A stretch of DNA of 44,091 nucleotides from an uncultured Clostridia bacterium (GCA_945877365.1 CAMCRV010000020.1:1-44091); one strand, 5' to 3'. Positions 17,657 to 27,874 are shown, counted from the stretch's first letter. A program made the numbers and translations. The notes: generated by a model from the sequence alone, not told the origin.

Positions 17657-18970
17657 ATGTATTCTTCTGCCTATGTCTGGGCGAAAGTATTAAGCCATAT
17701 GGAAGAGCGTCTGGGTTCCGTAACCCTGTCCGCCTGCTTTGACGACGCGGAGGTGGTGGAGCTGAATGAGGACAATCTGATCCTCTATTCCCCCTCGGAT
17801 TTCCGCCGGGATATCATCCAGCGCCGCTACACAGGCTATATTCAGGACGCCCTGAAGGAGATTTTCAACTCCGATGCCAAGCTGCTGGTGTTGGGGGATG
17901 AGGAGCTGAACGCCCGGAAGACCCGGGGCAAGACCCCCCACTCCATGGACTTCAATCCCCAGTTTACCTTCGACAATTTTGTGGTAGGCCCCTCCAACCG
18001 ATTTGCCCACTCTGCTGCCATTGCGGTTTCCAAAACCCCGGGGCAGGTTTACAATCCCCTGTTCATCTACGGCCCTCCCGGTGTGGGCAAGACCCATCTG
18101 CTGTACGCCATCGCCAACGGCATCCGCAAGCAGAACCCCTCCGCCAACATTGTCTACATCAAGGGCGACCAGTTCACCAACGAGCTGATTGCTGCCATCC
18201 AGAGCGGCAAAAACATCGAATTCCGGAGCAAATACCGGGAAGCCGACCTGTTTCTGGTGGACGATATCCAGTTCATCGCCGGTAAGGAATCCACCCAGGA
18301 GGAATTTTTCCATACCTTCAACAAGCTCTACGAGGAGCACAAGCAGATCGTCCTCACCTCCGACCGGAAGCCCGACGATATGCTGACTCTGGAGGATCGG
18401 CTGCGCAGCCGGTTCCTGTGGGGCTTGACGGCGGACATCAACCCCCCGGACTACGAAACCCGGGTGGCCATTCTGAAAAACAAGGCCCAGCAGCTGGGAC
18501 TTTCTCTGGACGACGATGTGTGCAACTACATCGCCATCAACATCACCAACAATGTCCGGCAGATTGAGGGCACCGTGAAGAAGATTCTGGCCTACCGGGA
18601 TCTCAACAATATGCCCCTGGATCTGCCCAACATCTCCCGGGCCATTGACGATATGTTCAAGAGCGAGGGCAACGCCCTGCCCACCCCCAGCCTGATCATC
18701 AGTCAGGTCTGCAAGTTCTACAATGTGGACGAGGCCATCCTGCGCAGTACCAAAAAGAGCAAGGGCGTAGCCGAGCCCCGGCAGATTGCCATGTATCTCA
18801 TCCGCAAGCTCACCAACCTGAGCCTGCCGGACATCGGCCGGGAATTCGCCCGGGATCACACCACCGTCATCTACGCCGTGGACAAGATCACCAACGCCCT
18901 GAAAAACGGAGACACCAACCTGCAAAACAACATCCGGGACATCACCGCCAATATCAATAGCTGTCTCTAG
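17657..18970 (+). CDS. dnaA: Chromosomal replication initiator protein DnaA
   Basis: The 437-aa ATPase opens oriC and loads the helicase. Domain I (about 1-75) is followed by a very short domain II (about 76-100), the AAA+ domain III with Walker A GPPGVGKT (residues 139-146) and Walker B LVDDIQF (about 197-203), and domain IV with the DnaA-box-binding signature ARDHTTVIYAVDKI near residues 395-410. The length is at the short end for the family because of the brief domain II. The ATG has AAAGGAG upstream. The stop codon TAG directly abuts a family C repeat (CCGGGAAGCCCCGG). Its own strong promoter stands downstream of a family A element. Confidence 0.98.
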   Translation: MYSSAYVWAKVLSHMEERLGSVTLSACFDDAEVVELNEDNLILYSPSDFRRDIIQRRYTGYIQDALKEIFNSDAKLLVLGDEELNARKTRGKTPHSMDFNPQFTFDNFVVGPSNRFAHSAAIAVSKTPGQVYNPLFIYGPPGVGKTHLLYAIANGIRKQNPSANIVYIKGDQFTNELIAAIQSGKNIEFRSKYREADLFLVDDIQFIAGKESTQEEFFHTFNKLYEEHKQIVLTSDRKPDDMLTLEDRLRSRFLWGLTADINPPDYETRVAILKNKAQQLGLSLDDDVCNYIAINITNNVRQIEGTVKKILAYRDLNNMPLDLPNISRAIDDMFKSEGNALPTPSLIISQVCKFYNVDEAILRSTKKSKGVAEPRQIAMYLIRKLTNLSLPDIGREFARDHTTVIYAVDKITNALKNGDTNLQNNIRDITANINSCL

Positions 18971-19135
18971 CCGGGAAGCCCCGGCTGGCTCCTACGAGAG
19001 GGAACTCTGGTGGGAATCGTTACATCCTTTGGGCTCGCCCGGTTCGTTCCTGCCTCAGTAGTCTACCCTGTCATTGCGAGCCATCCGAAGGATGGCGTGG
19101 CAATCCGTTCTTCTAATTTTCAATTGTCAATTTCC
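18971..19135. repeat. Family C composite repeat plus solo family A end
   Basis: The block repeats motifs seen at 1-300: GCCGGGAAGCCCCGGCTGG-like palindrome, TACGAGAG, CCTTTGGGCTCGCCCGGTTC, and TCATTGCGAGCCATCCG. It ends with a short CAATTGTCAATTT family A end. It sits between the dnaA stop and the DnaA-box cluster. Confidence 0.75.
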
Positions 19136-19362
19136 TAACAGGGTTTGTGGAATGTGGAAAGATAAGCTGTGGAAAAGTGATGCGCAAAATTTTCTCCCCA
19201 ACGCCTGTGGAAAAGCTCTTACTTATCCACACAGGGGCTGTGGATGAATTTGTGTTGGCAGCGCCTGCCTTTTCCCACTTATCCACATAACTTTTTCCTA
19301 ATGCTGCTGTTACTGCCTTTCACTTATGATATATAAATATATCTTTTATCTTTAACAAGAAA
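19136..19362. other. Chromosomal origin oriC (dnaA-dnaN gap)
   Basis: Perfect DnaA boxes TTATCCACA occur at 19223-19231 and 19279-19287. Near-consensus sites include TGTGGATGA (19239-19247) and TGTGGAAAA (19169-19177 and 19206-19214). An AT-rich tract (TGATATATAAATATATC, within 19326-19345) fits a DNA unwinding element just before dnaN. The position between dnaA and dnaN is classical for Firmicutes. The dnaN promoter probably overlaps this tract. Confidence 0.9.
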
Positions 19363-19373
19363 GGATGACCACC

Positions 19374-20480
19374 ATGCGTTTTACCTGTGAAAAAAACCTG
19401 CTGGTTCAGGGTCTGAACATTGCAGGCCGCACTGTGGCCCAGAAAAGCAATCTGTCTGTGATCGAGGGTATCCTCTGCATTGCGGGCAACGGTCTGAGCC
19501 TCACCGGCTATAATATGGAAACCGCCATCACCTATGACATCGAGGCCGAGGTCCCCGATCCCGGCCGGTGCATTCTCCCGGCACGGCTCTTCGGGGATAT
19601 CATCCGCCGTCTGCCGGAGGGGCCTGTCACCGTGGTGGTGGACGAGAGCTATAAGGTATCCATCCGCTCCGGCTATGCCTCCTTTACCATCTCCGCGGAA
19701 ACCGCAGAGGACTACCCCAAGCTGCCGGATGTCAACGACGGCCGTCCGGTGCTGATCCCTCAGGGACAGCTGAAAAACCTGATCTCCGGCACCATTTTTG
19801 CCGTGGCGGAGAATCAGGGCAGACCCATTCACACCGGCGTCAAGTTCGAAGTCACCGGGGATTCCATCACCACCATCGCCGTGGACGGATTCCGTCTGGC
19901 CCGGCGCACCTTCCACCCGGAGGAGGACACCGGCAGAACCATGGAATTTGTGGTGCCTGCCCCCGCCCTGAAGGAAGTAGAGAAGATTCTCACCGACAGC
20001 GAGGAAAATGCCTCCTTCACTCTTGGCCCCAAGCACATTCTGTTTCAGGTGGGCAGCGCCACGGTGGTGTGCCGCCTGCTGGAGGGTGAGTTCCTGGACT
20101 GGCGGAAGGTGGTGCCCACCAACTGCCCGGTGAAGCTGGTGGCAGCGGTCTGTGACCTTGCTTCCTCTGTGGAGCGTGTGGGTCTGATTGTTTCGGAGAA
20201 GTACAAAAGCCCTGTTCGCTGCGTCTTTGGCAATCAGGAGCTTCTGATGCGCACCAGCACCACCATCGGCGCAGCCGAGGACAAGTGCGCCATCGCCGGA
20301 GACGGCAAGGAGCTGGAAATCGGCTTCAATGTCCGCTACCTTGCCGATGCCCTGAAGGCCATCCCCACCGAGGAGGTCACCCTGGAGCTGACCAACGGCC
20401 TGAGCCCCATTGTCATGACCCCAGCAGACGACAAAGAGGACTTTGCCTATATGGTGCTCCCCGTTCGGATCAAGAGCTAG
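19374..20480 (+). CDS. dnaN: DNA polymerase III beta sliding clamp
   Basis: The 368-aa protein is the ring-shaped processivity factor that tethers the polymerase to DNA; it consists of three similar clamp domains of about 120 residues. The N-terminus MRFTCEKNLLVQGLNIAGRTV and the end EDFAYMVLPVRI are family-typical. The ATG at 19374 is chosen because AGAAAGG lies 9 nt upstream; an in-frame ATG at 19365 overlaps that site. It follows oriC directly, and a family A repeat separates it from yaaA. Confidence 0.97.
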   Translation: MRFTCEKNLLVQGLNIAGRTVAQKSNLSVIEGILCIAGNGLSLTGYNMETAITYDIEAEVPDPGRCILPARLFGDIIRRLPEGPVTVVVDESYKVSIRSGYASFTISAETAEDYPKLPDVNDGRPVLIPQGQLKNLISGTIFAVAENQGRPIHTGVKFEVTGDSITTIAVDGFRLARRTFHPEEDTGRTMEFVVPAPALKEVEKILTDSEENASFTLGPKHILFQVGSATVVCRLLEGEFLDWRKVVPTNCPVKLVAAVCDLASSVERVGLIVSEKYKSPVRCVFGNQELLMRTSTTIGAAEDKCAIAGDGKELEIGFNVRYLADALKAIPTEEVTLELTNGLSPIVMTPADDKEDFAYMVLPVRIKS

Positions 20481-20490
20481 GCTGGATAAT

Positions 20491-20611
20491 AATGAACAAT
20501 TGACAATGAACAATGGACAATTGACAATTATGGTGTCCCTTCGGGACGATTTAAAATTCATCCCCGAAGGGGATACCGCAATTGTCAACTTTCAATTGTC
20601 AATTGTCAATT
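20491..20611. repeat. Family A element, copy A5 (dnaN-yaaA gap)
   Basis: The ends are AACAATTGACAATGAACAAT-type units and their inverted copies. The hairpins are GTCCCTTCGGGAC and ATCCCCGAAGGGGAT, in swapped order compared with A3, so it is inserted in the opposite orientation. Confidence 0.9.
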
Positions 20612-20633
20612 CTCGAAGTATGAGAGGTAAACC

Positions 20634-20885
20634 ATGAAAGTAGTGGTCAAGAAAAAAGACAGCATCATTCCCGTATGGATTCATACGGAATTCATCAAGC
20701 TGCAGGATGCTTTGAAATTTGCCAATGTGGTCTATTCCGGCGGCGAGGCCAAGGCCATGATTCAGGATGGGCTGGTTTCGGTCAACGGTGAGGTGTGCAC
20801 CATGCGGGGCAAAAAGCTGCACCCCGGGGATACCTTCACCTTCCAGAACCAGACCTACCGCATTGCCACCCATGAAGCTGAATGA
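20634..20885 (+). CDS. yaaA: S4-domain RNA-binding protein YaaA
   Basis: The 83-aa protein is a single S4-like RNA-binding domain (core GGEAKAMIQDGLVSVNGE and MRGKKLHPGDTF). YaaA homologues lie between dnaN and recF in many Firmicutes; their RNA target is not firmly known. GAGAGG precedes the ATG. Its 3' end overlaps recF by 14 nt, so the two are translationally coupled. Confidence 0.92.
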   Translation: MKVVVKKKDSIIPVWIHTEFIKLQDALKFANVVYSGGEAKAMIQDGLVSVNGEVCTMRGKKLHPGDTFTFQNQTYRIATHEAE

Positions 20886-21978
20886 GCTGCAGCTGCGTTC
20901 CTTCCGCAACTATGGAGAGCTGGCGCTGGACTTTGACCCGGGGGTAAACCTGATCATCGGGGACAACGCCCAGGGCAAGACAAATCTGCTGGAGGCCATT
21001 GCCTTTCTGGGCAGCGGCAGGAGCTTTCGCGCCCAGAAAACCAAGGAAATGGTGCTCTTTGGGGAGGAATTCGCGGAAATCGCCGGAAAGGTGGATTCCC
21101 AGAACCGGCAGCAGAGTTTGCGCTGGCTGCTGTTTTCCGGCAGCCGCCCCCGGCAGCTGTGGCTCAACGGGGTGAAGCAGAAAACCGCCGGAAATCTTTC
21201 CGGGGTGCTGCCCACGGTATTGTTCTGCCCGGAGGATCTGATGGTTTTGAAGGCCGGGGCCAGCCAGCGGCGGCGGATGGGGGACTATGTGTTATGTCAA
21301 CTTAGGCCTAATTATGATGCCGCACTGACGGAGTATAACCGGATTCTGGATCAGAAAAACCGGATTCTGAAGGATCACTTTGAAAATCCCGGTGTGCTGG
21401 AAATTCTGCCGGAGTACAACACCCGGCTGTGTCAGGTGGGTGCGCTGCTGATTTCCTACCGCGCCAGATTCTATGACAGTCTGGGCAAGGCCGCGGCGGT
21501 GTATCACAACCAGTTTTCCGGGGGAAACGAGGAATTCCGGCTGGAATACACCACGGTTTCCAGCGTTTCCGACCCCTTCGCCCCGGTTTCCAAGCTGACG
21601 GAGGATTTGCAGGAGCATTTAAGCCGCCATTATCGGGCGGAGCTGGAAACCGCCCAGTGTCTCACCGGCCCCCACAAGGATGACTTTACCGTCACCCTCT
21701 CCGGCATCGATTTGAAGGCCTACGGCTCTCAGGGTCAGACCCGGACGGCAGCCATCAGCCTGAAGCTGGCGCAGCGGGAGCTGATGGGCAGAGAGTGGGG
21801 CGAGGAGCCGGTGCTGCTTCTGGACGATGTTCTGTCCGAGCTGGACCCCGGGCGGCAGGATTTCGTGCTGAACCAAATCGTCTCCGGGCAGGTGTTCATC
21901 ACCTGCTGTGAACCGGGACGGTTTACGAAAATGGGAAAGACCATTGAAATACAAAAGGGAAAAGCCCTTTTCAATTGA
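20872..21978 (+). CDS. recF: DNA replication and repair protein RecF
   Basis: The 368-aa SMC-like ATPase helps load RecA at gapped DNA. Visible are the N-terminal MKLNELQLRSFRNYGEL, Walker A GDNAQGKTNLLEA, the signature region QGQTRTAAISLKLAQ and Walker B VLLLDDVLSELD. The start at 20872 overlaps yaaA, giving the standard RecF N-terminus without its own clear ribosome site. The ORF extends upstream in frame but that portion is a shadow of yaaA. The final codons (Asn and TGA) lie within the first TTCAATTGACAATTG of family A copy A6, so the repeat supplies the stop codon. Confidence 0.96.
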   Translation: MKLNELQLRSFRNYGELALDFDPGVNLIIGDNAQGKTNLLEAIAFLGSGRSFRAQKTKEMVLFGEEFAEIAGKVDSQNRQQSLRWLLFSGSRPRQLWLNGVKQKTAGNLSGVLPTVLFCPEDLMVLKAGASQRRRMGDYVLCQLRPNYDAALTEYNRILDQKNRILKDHFENPGVLEILPEYNTRLCQVGALLISYRARFYDSLGKAAAVYHNQFSGGNEEFRLEYTTVSSVSDPFAPVSKLTEDLQEHLSRHYRAELETAQCLTGPHKDDFTVTLSGIDLKAYGSQGQTRTAAISLKLAQRELMGREWGEEPVLLLDDVLSELDPGRQDFVLNQIVSGQVFITCCEPGRFTKMGKTIEIQKGKALFN

Positions 21979-22094
21979 CAATTGACAATGGAAAATTGAC
22001 AATTCAGAAATCCTCTGCGGTCAATGACCGAACTATTTTTAATCGTCCCGAAGGGACACCAAAATTGTCAATTGTCAATTATCAATTGTCAATT
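21972..22094. repeat. Family A element, copy A6 (recF-gyrB gap)
   Basis: The left end CAATTGACAATTGACAAT overlaps the recF stop codon. The right end carries TTGTCAATTATCAATTGTC-type units. The hairpin GTCCCGAAGGGAC is intact; the left hairpin position holds a diverged CGGTCAATGACCG palindrome. Confidence 0.88.
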
Positions 22095-22175
22095 CACGAT
22101 AGCACATTTTTAAAAACTTATCGACAATATAAAGCATAGAAGCAATGTTTCCAAAACGCGTATGGGAGGACAAAT

Positions 22176-24107
22176 ATGTCTGACGAAACTAAGGTAACAC
22201 AGGAATACGGCGGCTCTCAGATTCAGGTGCTGGAGGGTCTGGAGGCGGTGCGCAAGCGCCCCGGTATGTATATCGGATCCACCTCCGCTTCCGGTCTGCA
22301 CCATCTGGTGTATGAGATCGTGGACAATTCCATTGACGAGGCCCTGGCCGGCTACTGCAAACACATCACCGTCACCATCAACCCCGGCAACACCATCACC
22401 GTCACCGATGACGGCCGGGGTATCCCCGTGGACATCCAGCCCCAGACCGGAAAGCCTGCTCTGGAGGTTGTTTTCACGGTGCTCCATGCCGGCGGCAAGT
22501 TCGGCGGCGGAGGCTATAAGGTGTCCGGCGGTCTGCATGGCGTGGGCGCGTCTGTTGTCAACGCTCTGTCGGAGTGGCTGCAGGTTCAGGTTCACAAAAA
22601 CGGCCTGATCTATGAGATGAAGTTCGCCCGGGGCGCCATCACCCAGGAGATGAAGGTGGTGGGCAAGACCGACAAGAACGGCACCCATGTCACCTTCAAG
22701 CCCGACCCGGAGATGTTCGATACGCTGGTGTACGACTATGAAATTCTCCACGAGCGGATGCGGGAGGAGGCCTTCCTCAACGCAGGCCTCACCATCACCA
22801 TCACCGACGACCGGGAGGATGAAAAGCAGGTTTCCGAGACCATGTGCTACGAGGGTGGTATCCGGGAATTCGTCACCTTCTGCAACCGGAACAAGACCCC
22901 CATTCACAACGATGTGATCTATATGCAGGGCAGCAAGGGGGATGCCTCTGCGGAGATTTCCCTGCAATACAACGACGGCTACAATGAATTCATGCTGTCC
23001 TTTGCCAACGATGTCCGCACCCCCGAGGGTGGTATGCACGAAACCGGCTTCAAGACGGCTCTGACCCGGGTGCTCAACGCCTACGGTGTGAAAAACGGCA
23101 TCATCAAGGGCGACGACAAGGTCTCCGGCGAGGACTGCCGGGAGGGTATCACCGCCATCATCTCCGTGAAGCTGACGGATGCTCAGTTTGAGGGTCAGAC
23201 CAAGGCCAAGCTGGGCAACGCCTATATCCGGACCCTGGTGGACGGCATCGTCTCCGAGCAGCTGACCACCTATTTTGAGGAGCACCCCAGCACCGCTAAG
23301 CTGATTCTGGAAAAGGCCATGATGGCAAACCGGGCAAGAGAAGCCGCCCGGAAGGCCAGAGAATCCATCCGCCGGAAAACCGGTCTGGAATCCGGCCAGA
23401 TGCCGGATAAGCTCCAGGACTGCAACGAGCGCAACCCCGAGCTGTGCGAAATCTACATCGTGGAGGGCGACTCCGCTGCCGGCTCTGCCATTCAGGGCAG
23501 AGACTCCCGGTTCCAGGCGATTCTTGCCATGTGGGGCAAGATGCTGAATGTGGAAAAGGCCAGAGCCGACAAAATCTACGGCAACGACAAGCTGTATCCC
23601 CTGATTGTGGCGCTGGGCGCGGGCATTGGCGAGGAATTCGACATCGAAAAGCTGCGCTACCACAAGGTTGTGATCATGTCCGATGCAGATGTGGACGGCG
23701 CGCACATCCGAACCCTGCTTCTGACCTTCTTCTTCCGGTATATGCGGCCTCTCATTGAGCACGGCTATGTCTACTCCGCCGTGCCGCCCCTGTACAAGCT
23801 GACCCGGGGCAAGAGCGTGAAGGTTGCCTATTCCGACGAGCAGCGGGATCAGATTTCCGCCCAGCTGCGCACCGACAATCCCAACGCCAAGGTGGACATC
23901 TCCCGGTTCAAAGGTCTGGGTGAGATGGATCCCCACGAGCTGTGGGAGACCACCATGGATCCGGAAAAGCGCACCCTGCGGCGGATCACTCTGGAGGATG
24001 CCCGGATGGCGGACGAGATTTTCACCGTCCTCATGGGCGAGCAGGTGGAGCCCCGGAAGGAATGGATTGAGCATAACGCACAGTACGCCGTAAATATAGA
24101 TATTTAA
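22176..24107 (+). CDS. gyrB: DNA gyrase subunit B
   Basis: The 643-aa ATPase subunit of gyrase has the GHKL ATP-binding domain ([37 protein letters not shown]), the transducer domain, and the TOPRIM domain with EGDSAAGSA and the metal ligands DADVDGAHI. Length is typical for the short (non-E. coli) type. The ATG has GGGAGG upstream. The stop TAA overlaps the start of family A copy A7 (TTTAATTGAC). Together with GyrA it introduces negative supercoils. Confidence 0.98.
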   Translation: MSDETKVTQEYGGSQIQVLEGLEAVRKRPGMYIGSTSASGLHHLVYEIVDNSIDEALAGYCKHITVTINPGNTITVTDDGRGIPVDIQPQTGKPALEVVFTVLHAGGKFGGGGYKVSGGLHGVGASVVNALSEWLQVQVHKNGLIYEMKFARGAITQEMKVVGKTDKNGTHVTFKPDPEMFDTLVYDYEILHERMREEAFLNAGLTITITDDREDEKQVSETMCYEGGIREFVTFCNRNKTPIHNDVIYMQGSKGDASAEISLQYNDGYNEFMLSFANDVRTPEGGMHETGFKTALTRVLNAYGVKNGIIKGDDKVSGEDCREGITAIISVKLTDAQFEGQTKAKLGNAYIRTLVDGIVSEQLTTYFEEHPSTAKLILEKAMMANRAREAARKARESIRRKTGLESGQMPDKLQDCNERNPELCEIYIVEGDSAAGSAIQGRDSRFQAILAMWGKMLNVEKARADKIYGNDKLYPLIVALGAGIGEEFDIEKLRYHKVVIMSDADVDGAHIRTLLLTFFFRYMRPLIEHGYVYSAVPPLYKLTRGKSVKVAYSDEQRDQISAQLRTDNPNAKVDISRFKGLGEMDPHELWETTMDPEKRTLRRITLEDARMADEIFTVLMGEQVEPRKEWIEHNAQYAVNIDI

Positions 24108-24220
24108 TTGACAATTTACAATTAACAATTGACAATTTTGGTATCCCCTTCGGGGATGAATTGAAAATTGTTGCGAAGCAACACCACAATTGTCAATTTT
24201 CAACTGTCAATTGTCAATTC
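24106..24220. repeat. Family A element, copy A7 (gyrB-gyrA gap), with compensated hairpin
   Basis: The left hairpin is ATCCCCTTCGGGGAT. The right hairpin at 24170-24182 is GTTGCGAAGCAAC where other copies have GTCCCGAAGGGAC: two base pairs have changed on both sides, so the stem is kept. Confidence 0.9.
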
Positions 24221-24249
24221 TTCCCAACAGACCAATATGGAGGTGCTTT

Positions 24250-26748
24250 ATGGCACACAATCGAAGCTATAAACCGGAGGATATCCGTTTCCCCGACCAG
24301 ATCATCACCCACAGCGATCTGGTGAACGAAATGGAGAAATCCTACATTGAATACGCCATGTCCGTCATTGTGGGACGGGCACTGCCGGATGTCCGGGACG
24401 GCCTGAAGCCCGTTCACCGCCGCATCCTGTACACCATGTACGAAAGCGGCCTGACCTCCGACAAGCCTTTCAAAAAGTCGGCCACCTGCGTGGGCGATGT
24501 GCTGGGCCGGTATCATCCCCATGGCGACGGCTCTGTCTACGATGCCATGGTGCGTCTGGCACAGAATTTCTCCATGCGGTATATGCTGGTGGACGGCCAC
24601 GGCAACTTCGGCTCCGTGGACGGCGACCCTGCCGCTGCCTACCGTTACACCGAGGCAAGACTGTCCAAAATCTCCAACGAAATGCTCCGGGACATCGACA
24701 AGGACACCGTCAACTGGGACCCCAACTTTGACGAGAGCCGGAAGGAGCCCAGAGTGCTGCCCAGCCGTTTCCCCAACCTGCTGGTGAACGGTTCCTCCGG
24801 CATCGCCGTGGGCATGGCTACCAACATTCCTCCCCACAATCTTCGGGAGGTCATCAACGCCTGTGTGGCTGTGCTGGATGACCCGGAATGCACCATGAGT
24901 GACCTGATGGAGCATATCTCCGGCCCCGACTTCCCCACCGGCGGCATCATCATGGGAAGAAGCGGCATCCGCGCAGCCTACGCCACCGGCCGGGGCAAGG
25001 TCATTGTCCGGGCACGGACGGAATTCGAGGAATTCGGCAAGGACAGAGTTCGGATCATCGTCACGGAGCTGCCCTATCAGGTGAACAAGCGCCAGCTCAT
25101 CAAGGCCATTGCCGAGCAGGTGAAGGACAAGCGGCTGGATGGCATCTCCGACCTCCGGGACGAGACCGACCGCAACGGTATGCGGATGGTCATTGAGCTG
25201 AAAAAGGATGCCAACCCCCAGGTGGTGCTGAATAACCTGTTCAAGCAGACCGCTTTGCAGAGCAGCTTCGGCATTATCATGCTGGCTCTGGTGAACGACC
25301 AAAAGCAGCCCAAGATCTTAAGTCTGCGGCAGATTCTGGATGAGTACCTTGCCCATCAGCAGGAGGTTCTGACCCGGCGCACCCGGTATGATCTGCGGAA
25401 GGCTCAGGAGCGGGCACACCTGTTGGAGGGTCTGCTGATTGCCCAGGACAACATCGACGAGGTCATCCACATCATCCGCACCGCCTATGACGATGCCAAG
25501 CAGAAGCTGATGGAGAGATTTAGTCTGGATGAGATTCAGGCGCAGGCCATTCTGGATATGCGGCTGAAGGCATTGCAGGGACTGGATCGGGAGAAGCTGC
25601 AGAACGAGTACAACGAGCTGATGGAGCGGATCCGCTATTACGAAGAGTTGCTGGCTGACCCCGAGAAGATGCGCAAGGTTCTCCGGGAGGAGCTGATTGA
25701 GATTCGGGACAAGTTCGGCGACGACAGAAAGACGGAGATTCAGGAGATCGAGGACGAGATCGACATCGAAGACCTCATCGAGGAGGAGACCTGCGTCTTT
25801 ACCCTGAGCAACGAGGGCTACATCAAGCGGATGCCGGTGGACACCTACCGCACCCAGAGCCGGGGCGGCCGGGGTGTTAACGCCCAGAATCTGAAGGAGG
25901 AGGACTATGTCAAGTCCCTGAATGTGGCCTCCACCCATGACCACATTCTGTTCTTCACCGACAACGGCAAGGTGCACCACCGGAAGGGCTACCAGATTCC
26001 CGAGGCAGGCCGCACCGCCCGGGGCACCGCCATCATCAATGTTCTGCCCCTGGACCCCGGAGAGAAGGTCACCGCCATGGTGATTACCAGAGAATTTGAC
26101 GACAAGGAATTCCTTGTCATGGCAACCCGGTTTGGCACCGTGAAGCGGATTCCCTTTATCTCCCTGAAAACCAACCGCAAGGGCGGCATCCGGGCAATTA
26201 CGCTGGAGGAAGGCGATCACCTCATCAATGTGATCCGCACAAATGGCGACGACAATATCGTTCTGGCCACCGCCAAGGGCATGGCCATCTGCTTCAACGA
26301 GAACGATGTCCGTCCCATGGGCAGAGATGCTGCCGGTGTCCGGGGCATTTCCCTCAGCGCCGACGATTTTGTGGTGGGCGCGGAAAAGGCCGAGGAGGGC
26401 AAGACCCTGCTGACAGTGACGGTGAATGGCTTCGGCAAGCGCACCGAGCTGGCGGAATATCTGCGCACCGGCCCCAATGGGGAGAAGGTGGCACAGAGCC
26501 GGGGCGGCAAGGGTCTCAAGAACTACAACATCACCTCCAAGACCGGCGATGTGGCTGCCTGCCGGGTGGTCAGCGAGAATGACGATGTAATGCTGATTGA
26601 AAACGGCGGCGTCATCATCCGGATTCCTGCCTCCTCCATCAATGTCTACAAGCGGGATGTGCAGGGCGTGATTGTCATGCGCATCGAGGAGGGCAATCAG
26701 GTTGTGTCCCTGGAGCGTGTGGAAGCCATTGAGGATGAAGCCGAGTAA
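24250..26748 (+). CDS. gyrA: DNA gyrase subunit A
   Basis: The 832-aa DNA-cleaving subunit begins [11 protein letters not shown] at 24250, where GGAGGT is suitably spaced; the ORF upstream lies in the repeat. The catalytic Tyr is Y133 ([11 protein letters not shown]). The C-terminal domain has beta-pinwheel repeats and the GyrA-box-like QSRGGKG (after residue 740), supporting gyrase rather than topo IV. In the quinolone-determining region [10 protein letters not shown] the residue equivalent to E. coli S83 is G94, while D87 is kept as D98. It is immediately followed by rnhA with no gap. Confidence 0.98.
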   Translation: MAHNRSYKPEDIRFPDQIITHSDLVNEMEKSYIEYAMSVIVGRALPDVRDGLKPVHRRILYTMYESGLTSDKPFKKSATCVGDVLGRYHPHGDGSVYDAMVRLAQNFSMRYMLVDGHGNFGSVDGDPAAAYRYTEARLSKISNEMLRDIDKDTVNWDPNFDESRKEPRVLPSRFPNLLVNGSSGIAVGMATNIPPHNLREVINACVAVLDDPECTMSDLMEHISGPDFPTGGIIMGRSGIRAAYATGRGKVIVRARTEFEEFGKDRVRIIVTELPYQVNKRQLIKAIAEQVKDKRLDGISDLRDETDRNGMRMVIELKKDANPQVVLNNLFKQTALQSSFGIIMLALVNDQKQPKILSLRQILDEYLAHQQEVLTRRTRYDLRKAQERAHLLEGLLIAQDNIDEVIHIIRTAYDDAKQKLMERFSLDEIQAQAILDMRLKALQGLDREKLQNEYNELMERIRYYEELLADPEKMRKVLREELIEIRDKFGDDRKTEIQEIEDEIDIEDLIEEETCVFTLSNEGYIKRMPVDTYRTQSRGGRGVNAQNLKEEDYVKSLNVASTHDHILFFTDNGKVHHRKGYQIPEAGRTARGTAIINVLPLDPGEKVTAMVITREFDDKEFLVMATRFGTVKRIPFISLKTNRKGGIRAITLEEGDHLINVIRTNGDDNIVLATAKGMAICFNENDVRPMGRDAAGVRGISLSADDFVVGAEKAEEGKTLLTVTVNGFGKRTELAEYLRTGPNGEKVAQSRGGKGLKNYNITSKTGDVAACRVVSENDDVMLIENGGVIIRIPASSINVYKRDVQGVIVMRIEEGNQVVSLERVEAIEDEAE

Positions 26749-27195
26749 ATGAAAATCGTCACTCTGTATACCGACGGCGCCTGCTCCGGCAACCCCGGCC
26801 CCGGGGGCTGGGGGGCTATTCTGGAATACAACGGCGCAGAAAAGGAGCTTTCCGGCGGCGAGGAAAACACCACCAACAACCGCATGGAGCTCACCGCCGT
26901 GATCCGGGGCTTGCAAGCCCTGAAGGAGCCATGCATTGTGGAGCTGTATTCCGACAGCAAATATGTCATCGATGCTCTGGAAAAGGGCTGGGCATGGGGC
27001 TGGAAGAAGAAAAACTGGATCAAATCCGACAAAAAGCCTGCCCTGAATCCCGATTTATGGGAGGAGCTTCTGCGCCTGACCCAGCGGCATGAGGTGCATT
27101 ACCACTGGGTGAAGGGTCACGCCGCCAATCCCAAAAACAACCGCTGCGATGAGCTGGCAGTTTCCCAGTGGAAGCGGCTGAAAGGTGAGAGGTAA
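26749..27195 (+). CDS. rnhA: Ribonuclease HI
   Basis: The 148-aa enzyme cleaves RNA in RNA-DNA hybrids (EC 3.1.26.4). All catalytic residues are visible: D9 (YTDGAC), E47 (NRMEL), D69 (SDSKYV), H124 (KGHA) and D134 (NRCDELA). The basic loop WKKKNW is also present. Its ATG directly follows the gyrA stop TAA, so expression is coupled to gyrA. Confidence 0.97.
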   Translation: MKIVTLYTDGACSGNPGPGGWGAILEYNGAEKELSGGEENTTNNRMELTAVIRGLQALKEPCIVELYSDSKYVIDALEKGWAWGWKKKNWIKSDKKPALNPDLWEELLRLTQRHEVHYHWVKGHAANPKNNRCDELAVSQWKRLKGER

Positions 27196-27198
27196 TGT

Positions 27199-27441
27199 AT
27201 GTATCTATCCATCGGCAACGACATGGCTGTCCGGGACAGCTCCATCCTGGGGATTTTCGATCTGGACAACACCTCCACCTCCAAACGCACCCGGGATTTT
27301 CTGGAAAACGCGGAGAAGGAGGGACAGGTGGTTCCCTGTGACGATCTGCCCAAGTCCTTTGTCCTCACCAGTGAGTACGGCTTCACCCGGGTGCATCTGA
27401 CGGCGCTTTCCCCGGCAACGCTGGAAAAAAGACTGAAGTAA
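27199..27441 (+). CDS. remB: RemB-like DUF370 regulatory protein
   Basis: The 80-aa protein matches the DUF370/RemB (B. subtilis YaaB) family: MYLSIGNDMAVRDSSILGIFDLDNTS, a middle PKSFVLT and a C-terminal TRVHLTALSPATLEKRL. RemB-type proteins affect matrix and osmotic gene control in Bacillus. There the gene lies between recF and gyrB; here it follows rnhA. The ATG has GAGAGG at 6-nt spacing, 3 nt after rnhA. A terminator follows at once. Confidence 0.9.
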   Translation: MYLSIGNDMAVRDSSILGIFDLDNTSTSKRTRDFLENAEKEGQVVPCDDLPKSFVLTSEYGFTRVHLTALSPATLEKRLK

Positions 27442-27442
27442 C

Positions 27443-27475
27443 AAAAAAAGAGAGTGCTGCGGCACTCTCTTTTTT
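27443..27475 (+). terminator. Terminator after remB
   Basis: GAGAGTGC pairs with GCACTCTC around TGCG, flanked by an A-run and a T-run, making it potentially bidirectional. It ends the gyrA-rnhA-remB transcript. Confidence 0.9.
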
Positions 27476-27874
27476 AATTGACAATTGATAATTAACAATT
27501 TGCAGACGGACTGCCGCGGAACAGACCCAATCGTGTGTCATCCTGAGCGAAGCACGAAGTGCGTAGTCGAAGGATCTTCACACTTGGGGTTTGCTGTGCA
27601 GTGGGTCGATGCGAAGATCCTTCGACTCGCTTTCGCTCCCTCAGGATGACGGGGGAGAGAACGGATTGCGACGCCAGTCTGAGGACTGGCTCGCAATGAC
27701 ATACCGGACTACCACTGCAAAAACGAACCGGGCGAGCCCAAAGGATGTAACGATCACCACCAGGGCTAATTCTCGTAAGTGCCCGTCCGTGCATACGGAC
27801 AGAACCGGGCGAGCAGCGGATGGAAAGAGTACTGCCAGACTTACCTCTCGTAGGTGCCTACCCGTGCATACGGG
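27475..27874. repeat. Composite repeat block (family A end, family D, family C)
   Basis: A short family A end (27475-27501) is followed by a family D palindrome (27536-27650) with TCATCCTGAG/CTCAGGATGA arms, then family C motifs (TCGCAATGACA, ACCGGGCGAGCCCAAAGG, GTGCATACGG). No gene is seen in this 400-bp gap. Confidence 0.78.

Noticed and set aside
22110-24203. 697-aa minus-strand ORF opposite gyrB
   Set aside because: Antisense shadow of gyrB that also runs through repeats; composition and lack of motifs argue against coding. The same applies to the long ORFs opposite gyrA, guaB, dnaA and oadB.
24190-24249. N-terminal extension of gyrA
   Set aside because: The extra 20 codons lie in family A repeat sequence; the ATG at 24250 has GGAGGT and gives the normal GyrA N-terminus.
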